A stretch of DNA of 46,230 nucleotides from a virus. The notes under the pieces were generated by a model. That model was not told the origin of the DNA and searched no databases. It saw only the letters and a program-made list of their open reading frames with translations. Every line of letters begins with the position of its first letter. Within the stretch, counting starts at the first letter, position 1. Position numbers and translations under genes: made by a program. Below are positions 13,849 through 21,854 of this stretch, piece after piece. Where the stretch lies: positions 1 through 46,230 of IMG/VR virus record IMGVR_UViG_3300045303_000093, one strand, 5' to 3'.

Positions 13849-14425
13849 GCGTTGCAAGCGTGATCCACTGTATTGGGCACAGAACTGGACCAAGACTGAG
13901 AATCCGCATTACGAGTATCAAGGCCGCGATTACTGCGATCATTTCCCCAAGAAATCTTATTTCCAGCCTCTATTCAAGGCCTTTGCATCCGAGTCACGCT
14001 TATTCATCCCAAAGACTCGTGAAATGCTCACATCATGGTCGGTGATGGTGTGGGCGACACACCAGGCACAGTGGCGCAAGGCGGAAGTGATTGTGCAGAC
14101 CGACTCCGAAGAGAAAGCCAAGCAGTTGGTGGGCTATGCGGAGACGCTTTACCGCAACCAAGCGCCTTGGCTCAAATCGCTCCATGCCTTAGCAGCCGAA
14201 CCATCCCAATTAGCAATGGAGTGGAAAACTGGCGGCTTGGTGTTTGGTATTCCTAAGGGCGAGCACAAGATTCGCATGTTCCACCCCACAATTTACATAA
14301 TGGACGAGGCGGCATTTCTTCCTGAAGCTGAGCAGTGCTATAACGCGGCGCAGCCGGTGGCCCGTCAAATTATAGCGATTTCCTCTGCTGGACCTGGTTG
14401 GTTTGGAGATGAGTGTTCGACTTGA
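13784..14425 (+). CDS. Terminase large subunit, N-terminal ATPase half (split gene)
   Basis: About 213 residues, overlapping the small-subunit gene. TTG 13811 is an equally possible start, and no binding site decides. It carries the packaging ATPase: a P-loop region LFIPKTREMLTSWSVMVWA (a degenerate Walker A, as in other large terminases), Walker B TIYIMDEAAFLPE with the catalytic Glu, and coupling motif IIAISSAGPGWFGDE. It stops right after the ATPase part, where an intact terminase would run on into the nuclease domain. That domain is found at 16490-17461, about 2 kb away. Confidence 0.82.
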   Translation: MNNSPKLSNLLNRQALEAIRDERCKRDPLYWAQNWTKTENPHYEYQGRDYCDHFPKKSYFQPLFKAFASESRLFIPKTREMLTSWSVMVWATHQAQWRKAEVIVQTDSEEKAKQLVGYAETLYRNQAPWLKSLHALAAEPSQLAMEWKTGGLVFGIPKGEHKIRMFHPTIYIMDEAAFLPEAEQCYNAAQPVARQIIAISSAGPGWFGDECST

Positions 14426-14766
14426 GAAACGAACGAGAGTATCAGCGGGAATATTATTCTAAGAATGCTCCTAGGCTCAGGGCGCGTTTTAAGAAGTGGC
14501 GCGAAAAGAACATAGATCGAGAGCGTGAACGAGCCAAGCTGCAGACTCGCAAGGATAGAGAACGTAAGCGCCTCAATCTTGCGGGACGTGAGCGCCCAGC
14601 CCATTGCGAGATATGTGGAGACTCCGGTCCAGTAGTTTGGGAGCACGACCACACAACTGGGAAGTTTCGTGGTTGGACCTGTGGGCATTGCAATCGGCTC
14701 TTGGGTGCAGCGCGGGACAACATCGACATTCTCAAGCGGGCAATCGATTACCTTGCTCACCATTAG
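14413..14766 (+). CDS. HNH endonuclease (endonuclease VII-like), probable homing enzyme
   Basis: 117 residues from GTG 14413, overlapping the end of the terminase half by 13 bases. An Arg-rich lead-in (EYQREYYSKNAPRLRARFKK, DRERERAKLQTRKDR) is followed by the recombination endonuclease VII zinc/HNH core: HCEICGDSG, VWEHDHTTGKFRGWTCGHCN, RLLGAARDN. Four zinc cysteines and the EHDH catalytic motif are intact. Its location at the break in the terminase gene is typical of homing endonucleases that target conserved phage genes. Confidence 0.85.
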   Translation: MFDLRNEREYQREYYSKNAPRLRARFKKWREKNIDRERERAKLQTRKDRERKRLNLAGRERPAHCEICGDSGPVVWEHDHTTGKFRGWTCGHCNRLLGAARDNIDILKRAIDYLAHH

Positions 14767-15271
14767 CCCCACATTTGATGGCAAGCGCACCATTCCCAGT
14801 GAGCAAGTACGCGCTATTGTATTGGATCTATTGCACTTAGGGCCATCTGACAAGGTATTAGAGATCGGCACAGGCTCAGGCACGATGACCAGCGACTTCG
14901 GCAAGACTGGCGCTGAGGTGCATTCGATTGAGCTGGAGCCGTGGGTCGACAGCACTGTGATCACCGGGGATTACGTGTTTCTGCACTCCGGGGATGGTGT
15001 GAAGGGGCTGCCACAGTTTGCGCCATTCACAGCGATTGTGGCCACGTGTGGGATTGAAGGGATACCGAAGGCCTGGGCGGACCAATTAGCGCCAAACGGG
15101 AGACTGATAGCGCCAATTGGCGATTCGAAGTCACAGCGCCTCGTATTGTTCCGCAAGATCGAAGGCGATTTGCTGCCTATGAGGGTAGCAGCGTATTGCC
15201 GGTTCAGCATGATGCGCGAGAAGCCAAGCCCGAAACCTCCGAAGTACCAACCCAGCGAGGCCCAGCCATGA
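14753..15271 (+). CDS. Protein-L-isoaspartate methyltransferase-like protein
   Basis: About 172 residues. TTG 14753 overlaps the HNH gene by 14 bases; the exact start is unsure. Matches the PCMT group: TFDGKRTIPSEQVRAIVLDL, SAM motif I KVLEIGTGSGTMTSDFGK, GAEVHSIELEP, VFLHSGDGVKG, FTAIVATCGIEGIPKAWADQ and NGRLIAPIG. PCMTs methylate isoaspartyl residues to repair or mark proteins. In a phage this may repair virion proteins or have been redirected to another substrate (inference). It is part of the 2.1 kb that separates the terminase halves. Confidence 0.8.
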   Translation: MLTISPTFDGKRTIPSEQVRAIVLDLLHLGPSDKVLEIGTGSGTMTSDFGKTGAEVHSIELEPWVDSTVITGDYVFLHSGDGVKGLPQFAPFTAIVATCGIEGIPKAWADQLAPNGRLIAPIGDSKSQRLVLFRKIEGDLLPMRVAAYCRFSMMREKPSPKPPKYQPSEAQP

Positions 15272-15441
15272 ACATCTACCACGTGATTTACGCTTCATCC
15301 AACGCGGAAAGCGAAGAAGTCTATGTAATTGCCACGACGCAACAGAACGCGGCAGATGCAGCGCAAGCGGCTGATACAGGCTGGCAGCAACTCATCAGCA
15401 TCCGGCAAATCGCCAGTGGAACAGTGATTCAAGGGAGCTAA
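15268..15441 (+). CDS. Small 'NVYxVxY' family protein (copy 1)
   Basis: 57 residues, ATG overlapping the methyltransferase stop. N-terminus MNIYHVIYAS, then a strand EVYVIATTQQNAADAAQAA and a C-terminal hairpin. It shares its start and layout with the proteins at 16305 (MATTNVYQVDYHF) and 24217 (MAKTNVYRVSYLF), so the genome has three members of one small family. Function unknown. Confidence 0.58.
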   Translation: MNIYHVIYASSNAESEEVYVIATTQQNAADAAQAADTGWQQLISIRQIASGTVIQGS

Positions 15442-15442
15442 C

Positions 15443-15616
15443 ATGATTTCTCTTTCTTTAGGTAAGCCGGTTCGTTTCCTTGGTTTCAGAGTCATCGACA
15501 TAGTTTGCAAGAATCCTATTACTCCTTGGTATCACTTTTCGATGCGACTGACTCACGATGGAGCTTTAGGAATAGTCCTAGGGAACCATACCTTGATTAT
15601 CAGCTACGGAGAATGA
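15443..15616 (+). CDS. Small hypothetical protein
   Basis: 57 residues, ATG with AAGGGAG upstream. A beta-rich pattern (GKPVRFLGFRVIDIVCKN, GALGIVLGNHTLIISYGE). No family recognised. Confidence 0.5.
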   Translation: MISLSLGKPVRFLGFRVIDIVCKNPITPWYHFSMRLTHDGALGIVLGNHTLIISYGE

Positions 15617-15619
15617 CAC

Positions 15620-16018
15620 ATGAAGAAACAAGGCAAGATGCCCATTACTGGTGGCAAGACAGCGATGAAGCCGAAACCGCCGGTACTCACAGACGCGAAT
15701 ACGCCATCGTCTGATGCTGAGCGGATGATCAAACGCCCGCCAATGCCGTTCCAGAGCAAGCAAGCAATCGCGAATCTGCCGGTGCATGCGCAAAAGGAGT
15801 CACGAGGCACGGATTTCACTGGCCCGGGCAAGTCGGCTCGAGGCACAGCAATGGGTGGCGCCAAGGGGCTGCCTCCAGGTGGCCCGGTCGGTCAGAAGCG
15901 GCCAATCGACAATTCGAAGCAGATAGGTGGGAACAAAGGCTGGCCACCGCCTAAGCGCAAAGCTGGGCCACAGAACTTGGGCAAGTCACGTCGCCACGCA
16001 AGCTTTTACGGAGAGTGA
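15620..16018 (+). CDS. Basic Pro/Gly-rich disordered protein ending in FYGE
   Basis: 132 residues, ATG behind GGAG. Low complexity, very basic, rich in Lys, Pro and Gly with no predicted fold (MKKQGKMPITGGKTAMKPKP, GWPPPKRKAGPQNLGKS), ending RRHASFYGE. The next gene codes a second protein of the same style, with the same C-terminal FYGE motif. Such proteins could bind DNA or act as capsid cement or packaging cofactors (inference). Confidence 0.58.
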   Translation: MKKQGKMPITGGKTAMKPKPPVLTDANTPSSDAERMIKRPPMPFQSKQAIANLPVHAQKESRGTDFTGPGKSARGTAMGGAKGLPPGGPVGQKRPIDNSKQIGGNKGWPPPKRKAGPQNLGKSRRHASFYGE

Positions 16019-16019
16019 G

Positions 16020-16304
16020 ATGAGCAAAATCAGCCAGAAGATCAGTAAGCCGGGATCGATCAAGATGCCGCAAGGGCCTATGCATACAGACGGCATCCAG
16101 AAGGGTAGCCACGGGCGTGGTGGGCAACTGGCGAATCCTGGGCGCTCTGTGCCGATGGGGAACAGCCTTAATCGATTGCCGATACAGAGCCCGAAAGCAA
16201 ACCTGAACGGGAAGAAGATTGGCCAGCCAAATCCAGATACATCGGCTGCAGCCACGAAGAAGCCCAACCGCAAGGGTGGGTCAGCCTTTTATGGGGAGAG
16301 CTAA
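16020..16304 (+). CDS. Second basic disordered protein ending in FYGES
   Basis: 94 residues from ATG 16020, one base after the previous stop. Rich in Lys, Gly, Pro, Ser and Asn (KPGSIKMPQGPMHTDG, KKPNRKGGSAFYGES). It looks like a diverged tandem relative of the 15620 product. Confidence 0.55.
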   Translation: MSKISQKISKPGSIKMPQGPMHTDGIQKGSHGRGGQLANPGRSVPMGNSLNRLPIQSPKANLNGKKIGQPNPDTSAAATKKPNRKGGSAFYGES

Positions 16305-16523
16305 ATGGCGACAACGAACGTTTACCAGGTGGATTATCACTTTGAGAATCTGGGCAAGATTACTGGGCCACCGTCATATCAGGCAATCGTCAGTGCAGCC
16401 GCGAATGATTACAACACTATTCGAGGAGTGCTGAGCAGTAATGGACTCCTGTTGGGCTCGGGCACGCTGGTAATTGACAACGTGTCTGCATGCCCATCCG
16501 GTGCGCAGACGATCCTGACGTGA
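16305..16523 (+). CDS. Small 'NVYxVxY' family protein (copy 2)
   Basis: 72 residues, ATG immediately after the previous stop. Starts MATTNVYQVDYHFENLGK and is related to the 24217 and 15268 products. The stop overlaps an in-frame GTG (16520) of the second terminase part. Confidence 0.58.
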   Translation: MATTNVYQVDYHFENLGKITGPPSYQAIVSAAANDYNTIRGVLSSNGLLLGSGTLVIDNVSACPSGAQTILT

Positions 16524-17461
16524 ACATCGAATTTCCACATCAGGGAGTGTCGACGTGGCGCAATCCGCATGGGATACAGATATTCAGGTTGCATTACTCA
16601 GCGGACGAGGAAAAGACACCAGAATGGGCAGCGAAGCAACGCGCCGCGATGACCAATCCGGCAGATTACGAGCAGGAATATGAAATCAATTTCAGCGCAA
16701 AGCTCGGCACGCTCGTCTATCAGCTTCATGAAGAAGCCACTCTTGAGAATAGCTTCTCAATCCCTAAAGAGTGGACGCGATACTTCGCACTCGATCCCCA
16801 TCCTGTTGTGCCACACGCATCATTGTGGGTGGCAGTCGATCCTTGGGGAGACTTCTGGGCCTATCGTGAATTATGGCCTTCGAAAGTGTATGGCCAGCGC
16901 GGCAATGTCCCAGAAGATGACAACCGATACAGCATCAAGCAATACGTCGAAACGGTCCAATGGCTAGAGTCTGATGAGAACCCCGAGAACGAGCACAAAG
17001 CTGAGGACATTCACACCAGAGTGATTGACTACGCGGCTCGGGCTATGGGGCAGGGCTTCTTCGATGAGAAGCCGGAATACAACTTCCAGAAGCGCTTCGA
17101 AGAGCTTGGCGGGTGGAGCTTCAAAGACTGCATTAAGGACAACCAGGCAGGCCCGGAAAAGGTCAATGAGTGGCTCAAGCCGCGTGACGTTGAGCAGGTC
17201 GACGGCTCGTTCAAGAAGAAATCGAAGCTGCATATCTTTCAGGATCGGTGTCCTGAACTGATTTACGAGCTGCAGAACAATCGCTTCCAGCAACAGACGC
17301 CAATCATGGCCGAGCGGCAAGATCCAACAGGCAAAGCGATGGCCAAGCGGAACCACATCACGGATTGCCTCAAGTATCTGGCTATGGCGGAGATTGAGTA
17401 CGTTCCTAATCGCAAGCTAACGAGCAACTGGAAACCTATCGCGCAAGGTGTGAACTACTAA
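16490..17461 (+). CDS. Terminase large subunit, C-terminal nuclease half (split gene)
   Basis: 323 residues from ATG 16490; GTG 16520, overlapping the previous stop, would give 313. No good binding site decides. The sequence GVSTWRNPHGIQIFRLHYSA, then DYEQEYEINFSAKLGTLVYQ, is typical of the linker after the ATPase. The RNase H-like nuclease follows: FALDPHPVVPHASLWVAVDP (first Asp), WAYRELW, and a later RVIDYAARAMGQG segment. Together with 13784-14425 it makes a normal ~530-residue terminase. It must either be rejoined by splicing or work as two polypeptides. Confidence 0.8.
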   Translation: MPIRCADDPDVNIEFPHQGVSTWRNPHGIQIFRLHYSADEEKTPEWAAKQRAAMTNPADYEQEYEINFSAKLGTLVYQLHEEATLENSFSIPKEWTRYFALDPHPVVPHASLWVAVDPWGDFWAYRELWPSKVYGQRGNVPEDDNRYSIKQYVETVQWLESDENPENEHKAEDIHTRVIDYAARAMGQGFFDEKPEYNFQKRFEELGGWSFKDCIKDNQAGPEKVNEWLKPRDVEQVDGSFKKKSKLHIFQDRCPELIYELQNNRFQQQTPIMAERQDPTGKAMAKRNHITDCLKYLAMAEIEYVPNRKLTSNWKPIAQGVNY

Positions 17462-17462
17462 A

Positions 17463-19319
17463 ATGAGAAAACTTCTTCTGCTGTTGTTGTTACTGCCTAT
17501 TGGTGTGTTTGGCCAAGATCCCGTAAAAGGGCTGTTCGGTTCCGGTACGCCTAATCCCAATCTCGCTGGCGTAATCAACACGATCTATACGGACATCAGC
17601 TCAAACACGGTTTATATCTGCACAAACGTGACGCTCACGCCGACCACGCGGAGCTGCACGTGGACCCCTTCCAGCCTTTCTGTAGGCGTAATAAAAGCCA
17701 ATACAATTAGCGCTACAGATTACGGCGTAGTGGCCGATACCAAGTGGGATACCAACGCTACACTCACGAATGGCAGCGGAGCGGTTACGCTGAGCGCTAC
17801 ATCTCCACCAGCAGCAGTGAGCGACGTTGGCAAAGTATGCTTTGCGACCAGTTGGCAAGGTGGGACAGGCGGTTACGCGGCGAACGTTCTACGTATTTCG
17901 GCTGGAACAGTTTCCTCGGTTACAGATGCCACGCATTTGACTTGCTCTACCAACTCCAATTCTAACTGCGCAGCTCTTTGTTCCTTCATATGGGGAACTG
18001 ACGATACGACCGCTTTATCGAATGCCTGGAACGCAGCAGCCAACAATTCTTCGAATCGTTGTATAAGCCTAGTGCTTCCATCGGGCGGGATGCTCACTTC
18101 CACAGGACAGTTTAATACTTCCACCTGCAATACCCGCATCGTAGTTCCCGGTGACTTCCCCATGCTGATAAGTGGGCAAGGGATGCGTGTTACTTACATT
18201 ATTCCCATTGGAGGGACTTTCAGTTTTAACCACTCGACTTCCTGTAATGGTGCAGCCGGGTCTGGTACTTCCTGCTTTGCGGGCATCAATGGTTTGAGCA
18301 TTCGCGATCTTTCTATCAGCGGATTTGGCTGGGATAACACCGCTGCACCGGCATCGACCAATATCGGGCTAATCTCTACTGACGGATATTGGACGAACAT
18401 AGACCTGGAGCAATTTGGGGCCAGCGATGCCAACCTTTGTGGGTATTACTTATCCTCAGGCGGGGCCATCGGTCAGAACATCAACAGCAATGGTGGAGGA
18501 AGTCATTCCCTATGTGGTGGCAGTGCAAACGGTGCCTTGATCACCAATAGTTATTTTTGCTGCGGTTTATTCGGAGCCTATGCTCCGGTTCCTAATGCTA
18601 CCGCGCAGTTCAAACTGACCGGGTTTCAAGGATTTGGCTGCAGTGATGTTGTTCTGAACGTAACGGCATCTGGCGCAACATTGAATTTGGATAACGTTTT
18701 CGCGCAGACCACTTGCAACTCAGGCAGCGTTAGCATCATCAATGTCGGAGCTACTGGAAGAGTGAACTTTAATACCTCCATCGCTGGAATTGGAGGTGGC
18801 GGAAATGAGAACGGAGTCTTTCTCAGCGCTTCCGGAGCTCAGATGTATGCAAACGATGTAACATTTGTAGGCTCAGGAACAGGAACGCCAGTAACTGCGG
18901 TAGCGGGATCGAAGTTCTATGATCGTGGCGGCAATACTTATACCGGTGGCACGGCAGTATCATTTGCGGCAGGCACATTCCGCAAGCCAGCACCTGAGGG
19001 AAATTGCGGGGCAGTCGGGTCGGCTGCTAGTCCGTCTGTTGCAGCTTGCGGTTCGGATGGGGCCGGTTCTGTTTCTTGCTCTACGAGCGCGGTATCGACT
19101 TGCACTGTAAATACAACAGCAGTAAACGCGAACAGTCAGATCATGGTGCAGCAACGTACCGACACCGGAACAGGGACGCGGCTATCAGTAACTTGCAACA
19201 CTACATTGAGCGCGATTCAGCCTGCAATAACTGCGATAGTGGCTGGGACCAGTTTCAGTTTTGGTTTGACGCAACCTGTTACGAATCCGAATTGCTACGC
19301 ATATTCAGTCATCAACTAA
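17463..19319 (+). CDS. Signal-peptide beta-helix protein between terminase and portal
   Basis: 618 residues. N-terminus MRKLLLLLLLLPIGVFGQDP is a strong Sec signal peptide with cleavage near G17-Q18. An ATDYGVVADTKWDTNA stretch (near residue 85) is the pectate-lyase/phage P22-tailspike type entry into a right-handed beta-helix. The middle is Gly/Ser/Asn-rich with many paired cysteines (SFNHSTSCNGAAGSGTSCFA). The last ~100 residues form a Cys-containing beta domain (SVSCSTSAVSTCTVNTTAV ... PNCYAYSVIN). Probably a polysaccharide-binding or -cutting protein acting outside the cytoplasm. Its place between packaging and portal genes, and the signal peptide, are unusual for a tailspike. Confidence 0.75.
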   Translation: MRKLLLLLLLLPIGVFGQDPVKGLFGSGTPNPNLAGVINTIYTDISSNTVYICTNVTLTPTTRSCTWTPSSLSVGVIKANTISATDYGVVADTKWDTNATLTNGSGAVTLSATSPPAAVSDVGKVCFATSWQGGTGGYAANVLRISAGTVSSVTDATHLTCSTNSNSNCAALCSFIWGTDDTTALSNAWNAAANNSSNRCISLVLPSGGMLTSTGQFNTSTCNTRIVVPGDFPMLISGQGMRVTYIIPIGGTFSFNHSTSCNGAAGSGTSCFAGINGLSIRDLSISGFGWDNTAAPASTNIGLISTDGYWTNIDLEQFGASDANLCGYYLSSGGAIGQNINSNGGGSHSLCGGSANGALITNSYFCCGLFGAYAPVPNATAQFKLTGFQGFGCSDVVLNVTASGATLNLDNVFAQTTCNSGSVSIINVGATGRVNFNTSIAGIGGGGNENGVFLSASGAQMYANDVTFVGSGTGTPVTAVAGSKFYDRGGNTYTGGTAVSFAAGTFRKPAPEGNCGAVGSAASPSVAACGSDGAGSVSCSTSAVSTCTVNTTAVNANSQIMVQQRTDTGTGTRLSVTCNTTLSAIQPAITAIVAGTSFSFGLTQPVTNPNCYAYSVIN

Positions 19320-21569
19320 ATGGCGCAAGAAATCCCCGGACAATCCCAAGCACTTCCAGAACAGCCAAAGCCTAAGCGCAAAAAGCGTACTCCAGGTGAG
19401 GTGTCTGACATCCTCGACCGGCGCAACGAATCCCGCCGTTATATGCAGATTAACTATTGGGATTCCTGGGAGGACATTTACCGGGCTTCGAAGTGCCGCA
19501 CCAAGCCGATCATGGTGACGGATAAGACTGGTAACCAGGTTGAGGACAAGACGCGCACTAACGTTGCAATGCCGGAACTGAGTTTGATTGTTCGGCGAAA
19601 GACTGCCCGACTGACCGCAAATCCACCGCAAATCAACTATACGGTAGGTGAAGGCGGGGATACCGGGCTAGCTGACAAGCTTACGGCGTGGGCGTACCAG
19701 CAGTTTGATCGATCTGGAGAAGCGCAAGAGCATCGCAAGCTCGTCCAGTCCTCGCAAATCTTCGGTTATGGAGTGTCAAAGCTCTATTGGGACACGGTAG
19801 AGACGACCAAGAAGTTTTTTCAGCCGGTAGCAGACCTTAGCAGGAGAGATTTACAGACGCTCAATGGACCTGACCCGAACGATGGAGAGGGCGGCGAGAG
19901 CGCCGGGGATACTGAAGATCCTCTGAGCGACGACGAGAAGGCTAATGCGATCGCGAAGTACGGAAACACCACGCAAGTCCCCAAAACTACCAGCCAGTTT
20001 GAAGGGCCAGTATCGAAGAATGTGTTTGTTGGCGACTTTTTCATCGAGCCCGGAGCCGCAAACCTGAATGTTTCCGGCTGGGCGATAGAAAACTACTTCG
20101 AATCAGACGTTTGGCTCAAAAAGATGGGCGCAAAGACGTTCATTGACCCGGAGACTGGGGAAGAACAGCCCATTTTCGATCCGAAGGTTATGGAAGAACT
20201 GGCCGACATGCCGACTTGGCAGCCGATTTACCAGCAACAGCCATTTGATTTGCGTTCCCGGCTAAGAACGAGCGCAATGGGCCAGACTTTACCGCTCTGG
20301 CCGACCAAACTGCTCAAAGGCAAGCGCTACGACATCCTCGAGTGCCACACGAAGGATAAAGACGGGCAATTCTGGATTGAATACGTAGGAAACGAGAAAG
20401 TCTATCTCGGAAAGATGCCGTATCCGTGGGATCTGTATGGAAAGTACTGCTACACGGAATTAGTGCCTATGTTTGACCTGCTTTCAGCCTATGGTGACTC
20501 GACTCCGCAACTTCTACGGCATTTGTGGTTATTGCACAACGCAATTGTTGGTTCGCGCCGCGATTTGGTGGCAAATATTCTTCGGCCGCTAATGAAGATG
20601 AAGGCGGGCTCAGACGTTCCCGATGAGCAGATCGATCGGGCACTGTTCCGCGTGATTCAGATGCGCAACCCGGAAGATTTGCAGCCGATGATCGAGAATA
20701 TGGCGCAGATTTCAGCGGCAATCGGTGGAGCGTCTGAAGAAGAAGCGCAGAACATGCGCATGATGGCTCTGGCTGAGCCGAACCTGACGAACGTGGAGAC
20801 TGGTACGGATACGAATCCTACCGCGGGAAAGACAGCCACGACTGCGGTACTAGCCGCGAAGTCTGCCGATGCTTTGACGCAGTTCGAGCTCGACTCGCTC
20901 AACTGGTATCTGAAGGAGTCGGGCGAAAAGAAATTGGCGATGCTGCAGCAGACCGAACCAAAACAGGACGATCAGGGCAGCTACCAGCCCTATCAGATTG
21001 CCGGGAAATATACGGATAAGGTGCAAGGGCTTACGGAGCGATACGGAAAGGCTTCAGCAGCTAGTCTTGATTTCATGGAACTGCAGCAAGAGATCCAGGT
21101 TGAGCCTGCCGCGATGTCGATGCTTAGCGTTGACGATGACTTACGCAGGAATGCAGCGCAGCAACTGGTGGAAATGGCTAGCCAGATGCCGAATATCGTT
21201 GATCCGTACTATGCCGCGCACTTCTACGCCTCAACCATTCGCGGGATCGATCCTGACAAGGCTGTTCCGCCGCCAAAGCCGCCAGTTCCGCCGCCGCCGA
21301 AGGTTTCTGTCACGGTTGCTGCGAAGCTCCCAGAGATGCCCGGACCAGTGCAGATTCAAATATTTGAAGCCATCACTGGCCAGCCAGTTTCTCCAGAAGT
21401 CCAACAGGAAGTGCAGATTGGTGACACTTTGAAGGGCATCGAGAAGCTTTCCGGCGCCGCAGACCATGCCGACAATTTGATGAGCACGAGCAGTGTGGAT
21501 GACGTGAAAGACACCCCAATGAGCAAGGGAGTCGGAAATTCCAGTCCAAGCAAACCTAAGGCTCAATGA
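19320..21569 (+). CDS. Portal protein
   Basis: 749 residues, ATG directly after the previous stop. Large helical protein with the look of podovirus-type portals: VSDILDRRNESRRYMQINYW near the start, a mixed clip/stem region, and a long C-terminal part with DFMELQQEIQVEP. The Gln/Pro-rich end (VPPPKPPVPPPPKVSV) and acidic tail match long portal barrels. It forms the 12-fold DNA gate and docks the terminase. Gene order (terminase, portal, scaffold, capsid) supports the call. The end overlaps the small gene that follows. Confidence 0.8.
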   Translation: MAQEIPGQSQALPEQPKPKRKKRTPGEVSDILDRRNESRRYMQINYWDSWEDIYRASKCRTKPIMVTDKTGNQVEDKTRTNVAMPELSLIVRRKTARLTANPPQINYTVGEGGDTGLADKLTAWAYQQFDRSGEAQEHRKLVQSSQIFGYGVSKLYWDTVETTKKFFQPVADLSRRDLQTLNGPDPNDGEGGESAGDTEDPLSDDEKANAIAKYGNTTQVPKTTSQFEGPVSKNVFVGDFFIEPGAANLNVSGWAIENYFESDVWLKKMGAKTFIDPETGEEQPIFDPKVMEELADMPTWQPIYQQQPFDLRSRLRTSAMGQTLPLWPTKLLKGKRYDILECHTKDKDGQFWIEYVGNEKVYLGKMPYPWDLYGKYCYTELVPMFDLLSAYGDSTPQLLRHLWLLHNAIVGSRRDLVANILRPLMKMKAGSDVPDEQIDRALFRVIQMRNPEDLQPMIENMAQISAAIGGASEEEAQNMRMMALAEPNLTNVETGTDTNPTAGKTATTAVLAAKSADALTQFELDSLNWYLKESGEKKLAMLQQTEPKQDDQGSYQPYQIAGKYTDKVQGLTERYGKASAASLDFMELQQEIQVEPAAMSMLSVDDDLRRNAAQQLVEMASQMPNIVDPYYAAHFYASTIRGIDPDKAVPPPKPPVPPPPKVSVTVAAKLPEMPGPVQIQIFEAITGQPVSPEVQQEVQIGDTLKGIEKLSGAADHADNLMSTSSVDDVKDTPMSKGVGNSSPSKPKAQ

Positions 21570-21801
21570 GGCTCAGCAGCTTCTAGATGCCGTAGGTGAT
21601 CCACTGCTCAGACCGGCCTTGCAAGCGTTTTTCGATGAGCAGAAACGGGAGCATGTAGAACGGCTGCTATCAGCGGTGCGTAAGCCGGTGCGCGACACGA
21701 TGAAAGAAGCTCAATTGGCGGGAAAAGTCGAAGCGTACGAGCAAATCTTTCCTGACCTTGAACGATTTGCGGAAGAAGCAATGAGAAACGCTTCCCAATG
21801 A
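21538..21801 (+). CDS. Small helical head protein with apparent ATT start
   Basis: The coding frame runs through the end of the portal gene, but the only canonical start is TTG 21619. That would discard the well-formed helix NEAQQLLDAVGDPLLRPALQ. AAGGGAG at 21525-21531 lies 6 bases before ATT 21538, giving 87 residues starting (M)PVQANLRLNEAQQ. All-helical and charged (KREHVERLLSAVRKPVRDTM). Function unknown, probably a minor head or scaffold-associated protein. Confidence 0.55.
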   Translation: MPVQANLRLNEAQQLLDAVGDPLLRPALQAFFDEQKREHVERLLSAVRKPVRDTMKEAQLAGKVEAYEQIFPDLERFAEEAMRNASQ

Positions 21802-21854
21802 TTTCCACGGACCAACCGTGTGCATCTGGAACCAACCCAGAGAAGGAGCAGTAA

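Noticed and set aside
20467-20902. Antisense frames within the portal gene
   Set aside because: Shadows of the portal reading frame, with no regulatory signals.
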